Source of the DNA: Acinetobacter vivianii
GTDB lineage: Bacteria; Pseudomonadota; Gammaproteobacteria; Pseudomonadales; Moraxellaceae
DNA length: 64,000 nucleotides
Direction: 5' to 3'
NCBI RefSeq assembly: GCF_014635885.1
Contig: NZ_BMDR01000001.1
Location: 372,001 to 436,000, forward strand
The stretch's first letter is position 1, and every line of letters starts with the position of its first letter. Positions 48,250 to 56,397 of this stretch are shown piece by piece. A program made the translations under genes and the position numbers. Under the pieces are notes generated by a model that searched no databases, had not been told where the DNA came from, and was given only the letters and a program-made list of their open reading frames with translations.

Positions 48250-49656
48250 TTAGAAATCTAATAGTTTTCCAGGGTTCATAATCAAGTTGGGATCAAACAC
48301 TTTTTTAAGCGCTTTCATATATTCAATTTCTTGCTCACTCCGACTAAATTCAAGATAAGGTTTCTTTGTCATACCGACTCCATGTTCAGCAGATATAGAA
48401 CCATCGAATTTATTTACCACCTCAAAAACATAGGAGTTGACGATTTCGCATTTTGCAAAGAAGTCTTCATTACTTAAATTTGCAGGCTTTAAGATATTTA
48501 AATGAAGATTTCCATCGCCAATATGACCAAACCAGCATGTTTCAAAATCTGGATAATTGTTTGCGACGATAGAATCAATTTCAGCAATAAAATCGGGTAC
48601 ATGGGTAATTAAAACGGAAATGTCATTTTTATAAGGTGTAAATGCTGAGATAGATTCAGAAATATCTTCTCTTAAACGCCATAGATTTTGCGCTTGTTCC
48701 AGAGATTGGCTCATAACACCATCCAGAACCCATCCTTGCTCTATACAATGCTCAAAAATTTGCATCGCTTTATCAATGACAGGCTCATAAGGCGCCTCAA
48801 ATTCTAGCAATACATAGAAAGGACAAGACGTTTCAAATGGACGCTGTACTAGTCCATGATCTAGTACTTTCTGCATCGCCAAATCATTAAAAAACTCAAA
48901 GGCTGTTAAATCTATTTCCTTCCTAAAAGCATGCATAATTGGCATAACCGACTCAAAATCAGGTACACCAAGTACCAACACTTGTAAATCTTGTGGTTGA
49001 CGATCCAGCCGTATTTCCACTTCTGTTACGATACCCAGTGTTCCTTCACCGCCAATAAATAAATGGTGTAAAGCATAGCCAGTAGCATTCTTGATCATGC
49101 CCTTATTTAAGCGAAGAATATCGCCTTTTCCCGTAACAACTGTAAGACCTAATATCCAATTACGCGTCATGCCATATTTAATAACTTTGATTCCACCAGC
49201 ATTTGTTGCGATGTTTCCACCTAACTGGCTTGAACCTGCTGAAGCAAAATCTACTGGGTAATACATTCCCTGCTCTTGAGCATAATCTTGCAATTGTTCT
49301 GTCACGACACCAGCTTGAATCCGAACCATACGATCAGCTGGGAAAAACTCCAAAATCTGATTCATTTTATCCAGACTTATGACGATCTCACCATTATGAG
49401 CAACCGCGCCAGCCGATAATCCCGTTCGACCACCAGATGGAGTTAAAGCAACTGCATGATGATTCGCAAGCTTAACAATTGCTTGTACCTGTTCTGTTGA
49501 TGAAGGAAATACAATCGCCGAGGCATGTGGCGCAAAATATTTCGTGTGATCTTTACCCCAGTTTTCGAGGCTATCCGCATCTGTTTTTACACGATTTTCA
49601 CCCACAATATTTTTTAATGCATCAAGTACATCTAGAGATAATAAAAAGCTATTCAT
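48250..49656 (-). CDS. FAD-linked D-2-hydroxyacid dehydrogenase (D-2-hydroxyglutarate / D-lactate type)
   Basis: This 468-residue protein has the GlcD/D2HGDH FAD-binding domain (VALTPSGGRTGLSAGAVAH near 85; GSSQLGGNIATNAGGIKVIKYG near 150). The C-terminal domain has the signature FDGSISAEHGVGMTKKPYL near 430 with its catalytic histidine. Members oxidise D-2-hydroxyglutarate, D-lactate or glycolate and hand electrons to ETF or quinone. ETF-QO is the next gene downstream, and a 2-hydroxyacid dehydrogenase lies upstream. D-2-hydroxyglutarate is therefore an attractive substrate, by context only. Confidence 0.85.
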   Translation of the reverse strand: MNSFLLSLDVLDALKNIVGENRVKTDADSLENWGKDHTKYFAPHASAIVFPSSTEQVQAIVKLANHHAVALTPSGGRTGLSAGAVAHNGEIVISLDKMNQILEFFPADRMVRIQAGVVTEQLQDYAQEQGMYYPVDFASAGSSQLGGNIATNAGGIKVIKYGMTRNWILGLTVVTGKGDILRLNKGMIKNATGYALHHLFIGGEGTLGIVTEVEIRLDRQPQDLQVLVLGVPDFESVMPIMHAFRKEIDLTAFEFFNDLAMQKVLDHGLVQRPFETSCPFYVLLEFEAPYEPVIDKAMQIFEHCIEQGWVLDGVMSQSLEQAQNLWRLREDISESISAFTPYKNDISVLITHVPDFIAEIDSIVANNYPDFETCWFGHIGDGNLHLNILKPANLSNEDFFAKCEIVNSYVFEVVNKFDGSISAEHGVGMTKKPYLEFSRSEQEIEYMKALKKVFDPNLIMNPGKLLDF

Positions 49657-49732
49657 CCTAAATCGCCTCAGAGATAGTCATATTTCGGTATTCATTCGAA
49701 TCCAAAGCTAAGCTGAAACACTTAGTTTTGGT

Positions 49733-49773
49733 GACTTCTTATTCAGAGCCTAATAAGAGTTGAATAAGAAGTC
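49733..49773 (-). terminator. 13-bp hairpin after the aldehyde dehydrogenase gene
   Basis: GACTTCTTATTCA (49733-49745) pairs exactly with TGAATAAGAAGTC (49761-49773), immediately past the aldehyde dehydrogenase stop codon at 49786. No T-run follows, so it may only stabilise the 3' end. Confidence 0.5.
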
Positions 49774-49785
49774 TCGTTCACTGCT

Positions 49786-51237
49786 CTATGCAAGCTGATA
49801 TGTTGTTTTAACTTTGGTAAAAAACTGTCTTGCATAAGTCCCTTGTTCACGAGGTCCTAGACTTGAGCCTTTATTTCCACCAAAAGCGACATGGTAATCT
49901 ACACCTGCTGTCGCCAAGTTCACCATCACCATACCTGCGGATGAACGGCGTTTAAAATCTTCAGCATATTTCAATGAAGTGGTCACGATACCTGCCGACA
50001 AACCAAATGGTGTGTCTTCTGCGGCTGCAAAAGCTTCTTCATAATTCTCAACTTTCAACACGCACAATACTGGACCGAAAATTTCTTCACGATAAATTCG
50101 CATTTCCGATGTCACATTGGTAAATATTGCTGGCGTGAAATAGAAGCCGCCTTCTTCACTTGGAAGATGTTCACCACCACAAAGTAGCGTTGCGCCTTCA
50201 TCCAAACCTGCTTGTACATAAGACAGGTTTTGCTTGAGCTGTTTAGAATCAACCACTGGACCAATATCAGTTTCTGCTTTTGCAGCATCGCCAATCTTTA
50301 AAGAACGCGTCTTTTCTTCTAAACGTTTAATGAATGAATCATAGATTCCCGCTGTAACAATGACACGAGAACTTGCTGTACAACGTTGACCAGTTGAGAA
50401 AAATGAACCTTGTAATGCAACATCTACAGCGGTTTCTAAATCTGCATCATCCAATACAACTAAAGGATTTTTACCACCCATTTCAAGTTGAACACGGACC
50501 AAACGCGAAGCTGCAATTTCAGCGACTTGTCGTCCTGTACCTTCAGAACCCGTAAAAGTAATCGCATTGACATCTGGCGAACGAATAATGGTATCGCCTA
50601 CTTTACGGCCTGGACCAATCAGCATGTTAAACACACCAGCAGGTAAACCAGAACGAGAAATGATTTCTGCTAAAGCCCAAGCCGAAGAAGGCACTAACTC
50701 AGCTGGTTTAAACACAACGGTATTACCAAAACATAATGCAGGCGCGATTTTCCATGCTGGAATTGCAATAGGGAAATTCCAAGGACTGATAATTCCCACC
50801 ACTCCAACCGCTTGGTTATAAACATCAATGCCCACCTGATCACGCACTGAGTTATATTTTTCACCCACAGCACGTAATGCTTCTTGTGCGTAGAACTTAA
50901 AAGAACGTCCTGCTCGGTCAACCTCACCTAATGCTTCTTTAAAGATTTTTCCTTCTTCTAAAGACAGCAATTTAGCGAGTTCTTCTCGACGTTCTAAAAT
51001 TTCAGTACCAATACGATCAAGTACATCTGCACGTAATTGAGGATTGCTATTGGCCCATTCTTTACTCGCCGCTTTTGCTGCAGCAATGGCCTGCTGAGTT
51101 AAAGCTTCATCTGCACGAGCAAAACGATCAACAATTTCACTCGGATTTGATGGATTAATATTTTCCAGAATATCTTCTGTACCTTGGCAAACAACGAATT
51201 CACCATTTACATAACTGGTCTTCATTACGCTTGACAT
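49786..51237 (-). CDS. NAD(P)-dependent aldehyde dehydrogenase, 2-oxoglutarate semialdehyde type
   Basis: This 483-residue aldehyde dehydrogenase has the catalytic cysteine Cys286 (STGQRCTASS), the general base Glu252 (LEMGGKNP) and the cofactor region FTGSEGTGRQV near 229. Overall it is closest by eye to the GucD/YcbD group, whose members oxidise alpha-ketoglutaric semialdehyde or succinate semialdehyde. Position next to a proline-racemase-family gene and a D-amino acid oxidase-like gene supports the former. It overlaps the end of the 2-hydroxyacid dehydrogenase gene by 13 bp, and AAGGAAG precedes its start. Confidence 0.88.
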   Translation of the reverse strand: MSSVMKTSYVNGEFVVCQGTEDILENINPSNPSEIVDRFARADEALTQQAIAAAKAASKEWANSNPQLRADVLDRIGTEILERREELAKLLSLEEGKIFKEALGEVDRAGRSFKFYAQEALRAVGEKYNSVRDQVGIDVYNQAVGVVGIISPWNFPIAIPAWKIAPALCFGNTVVFKPAELVPSSAWALAEIISRSGLPAGVFNMLIGPGRKVGDTIIRSPDVNAITFTGSEGTGRQVAEIAASRLVRVQLEMGGKNPLVVLDDADLETAVDVALQGSFFSTGQRCTASSRVIVTAGIYDSFIKRLEEKTRSLKIGDAAKAETDIGPVVDSKQLKQNLSYVQAGLDEGATLLCGGEHLPSEEGGFYFTPAIFTNVTSEMRIYREEIFGPVLCVLKVENYEEAFAAAEDTPFGLSAGIVTTSLKYAEDFKRRSSAGMVMVNLATAGVDYHVAFGGNKGSSLGPREQGTYARQFFTKVKTTYQLA

Positions 51238-52217
51238 AATTCTTCCTTTTTCACGACAGAAGCAGGTGTTTTTCCTTGAGCAAAATCAATAATATTTTGC
51301 ACGGTACGATTAATGAGTGTCTGCATGGCATCTTCACTGCTCCATGCAACATGCGGATTTAAAATAAAATTTGGATAATCGATAATCTGGAATAACGGAT
51401 CATGCGGTTGAATCGGTTCCTCAACAGAACCATCAAGTGCAGCACCACCAATACGATTATTTTGAATCGCTTCAATCAATGCGGGTTCATTGACAATCCC
51501 ACCACGTGCCGCATTAATCAGAATTGCATCAGATTTCATCAAGGCAATTTCAGCCGCCCCAATTAAGTCTTTGGTTTCTTTGGTCAGTGGACAACATAAA
51601 GACACCACATCACTCTCAGATAAAATCTCTTCAAAACTAAAGAATTCATTTCCTTGGTATTTGCCATTTCGGTCAAAGAAACGCACTTTCATTCCAACGG
51701 CGGTGGCTAACTCAGCAAGGCGCTTAGCGATGGTGCCATGCCCAATAATGCCTAGAACCTGACCACGAACATCCCGAATTCGATAATCAAAATAAATGTT
51801 ACGTGGCTCTGTCTCACCTTTTGAAACTTTACTCAACAACTGGTGATAACTTGATGTTTGGCGATTGAGTGAAAAAATCATCGCTATAATATGTTCAGCA
51901 ACCGTATTTTGGGCATAGCCAGGCACATTGGTGACCATAATGCCGTGCTCATGACAATAATCCAGATCGACTCCATCAGTGCCTGTCAAAGCAATCGAAA
52001 TCATTTTTAACTTTGGTAATTGTGCTAAATGTTCTTTACGTAATGGCACACTACATGTCATCACAATCGTTGCATCTTTTAAGCGTTCTACCACTTGTTC
52101 AGGTTGGGTATAAGGGTAACTTGCCCAAGTATGTGGAAATGGAAACTCTGGTAATTTTACCGTCGGCCCAATGCCTTCATTATCTAAAAAAACAATATGA
52201 TGCTTCATCTTTCTCAT
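51225..52217 (-). CDS. D-isomer specific 2-hydroxyacid dehydrogenase
   Basis: This 330-residue NAD(P)-dependent enzyme of the D-2-hydroxyacid dehydrogenase family has a Rossmann motif (VLGIIGHGTIAKRLAE near 152) and the catalytic Arg in LINAARGGIVNE near 235. The proton-donor His is in NPHVAWSS near 292. It resembles hydroxypyruvate, phosphoglycerate and glyoxylate reductases. The start at 52217 or a second ATG three codons later could be used. It is translationally coupled to the aldehyde dehydrogenase gene. Its 2-oxoacid substrate is unknown. Confidence 0.87.
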   Translation of the reverse strand: MRKMKHHIVFLDNEGIGPTVKLPEFPFPHTWASYPYTQPEQVVERLKDATIVMTCSVPLRKEHLAQLPKLKMISIALTGTDGVDLDYCHEHGIMVTNVPGYAQNTVAEHIIAMIFSLNRQTSSYHQLLSKVSKGETEPRNIYFDYRIRDVRGQVLGIIGHGTIAKRLAELATAVGMKVRFFDRNGKYQGNEFFSFEEILSESDVVSLCCPLTKETKDLIGAAEIALMKSDAILINAARGGIVNEPALIEAIQNNRIGGAALDGSVEEPIQPHDPLFQIIDYPNFILNPHVAWSSEDAMQTLINRTVQNIIDFAQGKTPASVVKKEELCQA

Positions 52218-52249
52218 CCATTCCTGATGTATTTATAAGTTACCAATGC

Positions 52250-53638
52250 TTACTTTTTCTTAGGTGCATAACCTGCTGGTGCCAAACTCACTAAAAAGTT
52301 AGTGATGGGGCCAGCATCCCGATCCTGATCTTCCAGTGATTCTTTTCTGACTAAGGCATCACGAACCCAATGTGCGCCGATATAACAGAATGGCTCAGGT
52401 GGTAATAACTTCATTTTTTGCTCAACTAGACCACAGTTTGCCCATTCATCATTGGCATCTTCTACTAATGATTTGATGATGCGGCTGGCAAATACTGTTG
52501 TACCCACACCATTTCCTGAGAAGCCGATACCAAAAATAATATTTTTATGCCCACCTAAATGACCAAAGTTAGGCAAGCCTTTCATTGCTCTATCTAGCGG
52601 GCCTGTCCAGCTGCTAATGACAGGTACATCTTCTAATTCCGGATAGAAAGAACGCATTTCAGCTTCTACACCTGCCGCAGCTGGTGATGGCTTTTCATAC
52701 AGATCACCAATTTTTCCACCAAAAGCAAATTCACCTAATGGCTTGCCAAAAATAATGCGGCCTTGTGGGGTATTGCGCCAATAGTTCAAAATGGTGCGCG
52801 AGTCCATGACACATTCTCCACCACTAAAACCAAGTTGATCCAGACGCTGTTTGGCTGGTGCAGTCGCGACCATATCACTCGACATCACCATGATCATGCG
52901 ACGCAGTTCAGGAAATTGAGCGCCCCATGCATTCATTGCAATCACAACTTTTTTTGCCTGCACTTGCCCTTTTTCAGTGTGAACAACTGGAGCTTCACTA
53001 CGTTCTAGACGTGTCATTGGTGTTTTTTCGTAGATAATGACACCGAGCTCGATTGCGACACGACGCAAACCACGTGCCAAAAATGCGGGTTGGATTGTGG
53101 CTGCATTGGAGTCAAACACTCCTCCTAACATGCGCTTAGAACCTGAACGGCGCTGGGCTTCCTCTTTAGAGACCACTTTAAAGGGATTTACATTATATTT
53201 TTCAAGTTCACGGGTTAAACCGAGCCATGAATCCATTTGTCGTTTGTTACTGGCAGTCCATAGCAAACCATCTTTACGAAACTGTGCATCAATCTGATGT
53301 TCACGGCAAAACTCACCCATTTCATCAATTGCAGAATCTGCCGCCTCACAAATACGACGCGCTTCTTTTTCACCGCAAATTTCAACTAAAGATAAATATT
53401 TAGGCCACCAGTTATTTACGAAACCACCATTACGACCACTTGCGCCAGAGCCACAGCGGTCTTGTTCAACGACGACAATTTTCATGGCTGGGTTGGCTTT
53501 TTTGAGTCGAATTGCCGACCATAGTCCTAAATAACCGCCACCAATAATACAAACATCGGCTTTAACAGTTCCTTGTAAGGCCGGAGAAAGTGCACTTTCA
53601 CGATCTAACGCCTCTGCATACCAAAATCCGCGGTACAT
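52250..53638 (-). CDS. DAO-family FAD-dependent oxidoreductase (amine/D-amino acid type)
   Basis: This protein of 462 residues is of the D-amino acid oxidase/glycine oxidase fold. It has the FAD motif VCIIGGGYLGLWSAIRL near 27, the conserved GSGASGRNGGFVNNWW near 60 and the C-terminal FAD contact IIFGIGFSGNGVG near 400. The PuuB/OrdL-like sequence suggests oxidation of a secondary amine or D-amino acid. I chose the ATG at 53638, preceded by AGAGG. The open frame extends 52 codons more into AT-rich DNA. It heads the minus-strand run and is divergent from the proline-racemase-family gene, whose product could be its substrate. Confidence 0.87.
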   Translation of the reverse strand: MYRGFWYAEALDRESALSPALQGTVKADVCIIGGGYLGLWSAIRLKKANPAMKIVVVEQDRCGSGASGRNGGFVNNWWPKYLSLVEICGEKEARRICEAADSAIDEMGEFCREHQIDAQFRKDGLLWTASNKRQMDSWLGLTRELEKYNVNPFKVVSKEEAQRRSGSKRMLGGVFDSNAATIQPAFLARGLRRVAIELGVIIYEKTPMTRLERSEAPVVHTEKGQVQAKKVVIAMNAWGAQFPELRRMIMVMSSDMVATAPAKQRLDQLGFSGGECVMDSRTILNYWRNTPQGRIIFGKPLGEFAFGGKIGDLYEKPSPAAAGVEAEMRSFYPELEDVPVISSWTGPLDRAMKGLPNFGHLGGHKNIIFGIGFSGNGVGTTVFASRIIKSLVEDANDEWANCGLVEQKMKLLPPEPFCYIGAHWVRDALVRKESLEDQDRDAGPITNFLVSLAPAGYAPKKK

Positions 53639-54054
53639 AATTTGCCTCTTTGAAATTCGTTTTCCTGTATAAGATTCTGGACATGAACTGCATTCAGCGA
53701 TATGAAGAAAATGACAATAATTAGAACGTTGTGGCAGACTTATTTTTTTTATTTTTTTCGGAATACTTATAAAAACATCATATAGATGAAACAATTATAT
53801 CAATTGAATATTTATAAGTTGGTTTATTTGATGAATTTTATTTTTCATCATTCATAAAAAGATTTTAAAGGATTACAGACTAAAGAATCAGCATAATGTC
53901 CTAAATCTTCTAGTAAAAGACCGAATACCACTATTCCTTAAAACCAGCAAAAGCATATCTTATGAAGAGTAATGGAGTTATGACTTTCAGAGCTTGTGAA
54001 AAATAGATGCATGTTCATTCAACACATCTCGAATAAATTCAAAGGAAGACGAAA
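53639..54054. promoter_or_regulatory. Divergent promoter region of the catabolic cluster
   Basis: This 416-bp AT-rich gap separates the DAO-family gene from the racemase-family gene and must hold both promoters. I see no strong dyad. A GlxA-type regulator encoded at 55311 would be the expected activator here. AAGGAAG stands before the ATG at 54055. Confidence 0.4.
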
Positions 54055-55110
54055 ATGGCATTTAAAAGAACGTTTCACGCGGTAGATACCCATGCTGGCG
54101 AGCCAATGCGGGTGGTCACAGGCGGTGTTCCCCATATTCCAGGCAATACAGTTTACGAAAAGATGTGTTGGTTACGTGATAACGATGACCAGTTCCGCAA
54201 ATTGATGCTACGTGAACCACGTGGTTACCCTCCTCTCTGCTGTAATGTTATCGTCCCGCCGTGTCATCCCGATGCCGATGCTGGCTATATCATTATGGAA
54301 CAGGTGGAATATCCGGTAATGTCTGGTGGAAATACCATCTCAGTCGCCACAGTATTACTTGAAATGGGGATGTTACCCATGAAAGAACCTGTAACAGAAT
54401 TAATCCTTGAAGCACCTGCAGGTCTCATCAAGATCACTGCTGAATGTAGAGATGGCAAAGTCAAGAATGTCACGTTTAAAAATGTTCCTGCTTTCGCAGC
54501 TTATCTGGATGCAGAAATTGATGTACCGCATTTAGGTAAAGTGACAGTAGATGTTGGCTGGGGTGGCATGTTTTATGTGATTGCCGATGTTAGACAGTTC
54601 CCGCATATTCAGCTAAAACCTGAACATGGCGCTGAAATTGCCCGTATTTCTGCGATGATTCGTCAGGCGGCTATTGAACAGTTGCCTGTCGCCCATCCAG
54701 ATTACCCAGGGGTCGGAATTACCATTTCACAACTTTCAGGCCCAACAGATAGCCCCGATGCAGACTGGAAAAATGCAGTAACTGTGGCTTCTGGTGATTT
54801 AAGTTGGGACGATCCGCAAACTTGGACAGGCGCTATCGATCGTTGTCCATGTGGTACAGGTACTTGTGCAAAAATGGCAATTTTACATGCAAAAGGCCAA
54901 TTAAAACTCAATGAGGATTTCCGTCATCAAGGTATTCTTGGCAATGTATTTACAGGCCGACTAGTTGAAGAAACCATGATTGGCGATAAAAAAGCAGTTG
55001 TTCCAACAATTACAGGCACCAGTTGGATTTATGGATTAAATACTTATGTATTAGATCCTGATGATCCATTTACAGAAGGTTTTACTGTAGGTGACATCTG
55101 GGCCGAATAA
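54055..55110 (+). CDS. Proline racemase superfamily enzyme with Ser/Cys active site (4-hydroxyproline epimerase-like)
   Basis: This 351-residue member of the proline racemase superfamily (PrdF/HypE fold) acts on proline-type substrates by two-residue acid-base chemistry. The first catalytic residue, Cys in MCGHNT of proline racemase, is Ser90 here (VMSGGNT). The second is kept as Cys266 (RCPCGTGTC). Known superfamily variants include Cys/Cys racemases and epimerases, Ser/Cys proteins and Cys/Thr dehydratases. This makes epimerisation of 4-hydroxyproline plausible but not certain. It faces a DAO-family oxidase across a shared promoter and has its own terminator. A semialdehyde dehydrogenase lies within 3 kb. 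No pyrroline-hydroxycarboxylate deaminase is seen. Confidence 0.88.
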   Translation: MAFKRTFHAVDTHAGEPMRVVTGGVPHIPGNTVYEKMCWLRDNDDQFRKLMLREPRGYPPLCCNVIVPPCHPDADAGYIIMEQVEYPVMSGGNTISVATVLLEMGMLPMKEPVTELILEAPAGLIKITAECRDGKVKNVTFKNVPAFAAYLDAEIDVPHLGKVTVDVGWGGMFYVIADVRQFPHIQLKPEHGAEIARISAMIRQAAIEQLPVAHPDYPGVGITISQLSGPTDSPDADWKNAVTVASGDLSWDDPQTWTGAIDRCPCGTGTCAKMAILHAKGQLKLNEDFRHQGILGNVFTGRLVEETMIGDKKAVVPTITGTSWIYGLNTYVLDPDDPFTEGFTVGDIWAE

Positions 55111-55142
55111 GACCTGATTTTGACCTAGAAAAATGCCTTAAC

Positions 55143-55181
55143 TAGAGATTAAGAAATCACGCTTAATCTCTATTTTTATTT
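55143..55181 (+). terminator. Rho-independent terminator of the racemase-family gene
   Basis: TAGAGATTAAG (55143-55153) pairs exactly with CTTAATCTCTA (55162-55172), followed by TTTTTATTT. The downstream regulator is therefore transcribed separately. Confidence 0.85.
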
Positions 55182-55310
55182 ATAAAAAACAATATATTAT
55201 GTCTTTATTTTAAAATAATTTTACTTCGTTTTTATAAAAAAGGAATATATAATAAAACGGACAGTCTCTAACTGTTAAACACTGCTCTTATGGAACTTGA
55301 CGGTGACAAT

Positions 55311-56363
55311 ATGAAAAATGCAACTGCCCATGCCTATGAAGAAATTATCGATCCTGAAGAAAGCTTAACCCCAATTAGTCCAGATATGCGGGTTGCTTTT
55401 ATTCTGATGAATAAATTTACGCTAGCGCCAGTTACAGGTCTGGTTGAATCATTAAGATTTGCGGCGGATAAATCTTTCCGTAGTTTGCAAATTTACTGTA
55501 AATGGGATTGGATGACCTACAATAATATTTCTGTCAGCGCCAGTTGTGGGTTAACTATCCAGCCGACGACAGACTTCAATTTAGAAAACCTGAAAAAGAA
55601 TTATGACTACGTTGTGCTTGCGGGTGGTTTATTGAGTGAAACACGAGAGCCGCAGCAAGGTTTACTGGATGCTCTTAAAGAAATCCATGAGCAAAAAATT
55701 CCAATTATTGCGCTCTGCTCTGCATGTTTTGTATTAGGAAAAGCAGGTATTCTCAATCATCATAAGTGTGCAGTACACTTCACGATTCGGGATGAATTTG
55801 TTCAGCGTTTTCCTGATGCGATTGCATTGGTAGACAAAACCTATGTTGAAGATCGGGGGATTTTTACCTGTCCAGGTGGTACTGCGATTGATTTGGCGGC
55901 CAATCTTATTCGTCAACACTGTGGCGATGTTCGGGCACAAAAAGGACTAGAATATCTGTTGATTAATGGAGAAAAACCACCAAAAACCAAAGTAGTTCCT
56001 GAAATTGAAAAACCAGATACCTATGAGAATATTACCGTCTCTCGAGCCATTGCTTTTATGAGTGAAAACCTGAGTGCACATGTAACGCTAAAAGAAGTTG
56101 CTGATCACGCCAAAACCAATCCACGTCAATTGCATCGGGTTTTTATTGCCAACACCAATGAACCTCCAGCTAACTATTGGCGTCGACTGCGTTTAGAACA
56201 TGCACGAAAACTCTTGGCAAATACCAGTGCTTATGTCACCACTATTGCCTTAGAGTGTGGTTTTTCAGATGCTTCACATTTTATCTTATGGTTTAAAAAG
56301 CAGTATGGAGAAACACCTTTTGCATATAGAAAAAGAAGACATGTGGTTGAAAAAATAAATTAA
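55311..56363 (+). CDS. GlxA/AraC-family regulator with DJ-1/PfpI domain
   Basis: This protein of 350 residues has an N-terminal DJ-1/PfpI-like domain (about 20-215; YVVLAGGLL, ALCSACFVLGKAGIL with the elbow-like cysteine, and GGTAIDLAANLIR). A C-terminal AraC HTH (about 240-345) includes VTLKEVADHAKTNPRQLHRVF and TIALECGFSDASHFILWFKKQYGETP. Relatives such as GbdR, CdhR and ArgR-type activators respond to quaternary amines, carnitine or amino acids and switch on nearby catabolic genes. An upstream in-frame ATG at 55290 is open, but GGTGA favours 55311. It probably controls the racemase, oxidase and dehydrogenase genes around it. Confidence 0.88.
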   Translation: MKNATAHAYEEIIDPEESLTPISPDMRVAFILMNKFTLAPVTGLVESLRFAADKSFRSLQIYCKWDWMTYNNISVSASCGLTIQPTTDFNLENLKKNYDYVVLAGGLLSETREPQQGLLDALKEIHEQKIPIIALCSACFVLGKAGILNHHKCAVHFTIRDEFVQRFPDAIALVDKTYVEDRGIFTCPGGTAIDLAANLIRQHCGDVRAQKGLEYLLINGEKPPKTKVVPEIEKPDTYENITVSRAIAFMSENLSAHVTLKEVADHAKTNPRQLHRVFIANTNEPPANYWRRLRLEHARKLLANTSAYVTTIALECGFSDASHFILWFKKQYGETPFAYRKRRHVVEKIN

Positions 56364-56397
56364 CGAGGGGAACAGCTCGAATGTTCCCTACCGTTTT

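Noticed and set aside
53639..53794. 52-codon extension of the first DAO-family protein
   Set aside because: It is AT-rich and does not resemble a signal peptide. The ATG at 53638 is preceded by AGAGG and starts the usual family N terminus.
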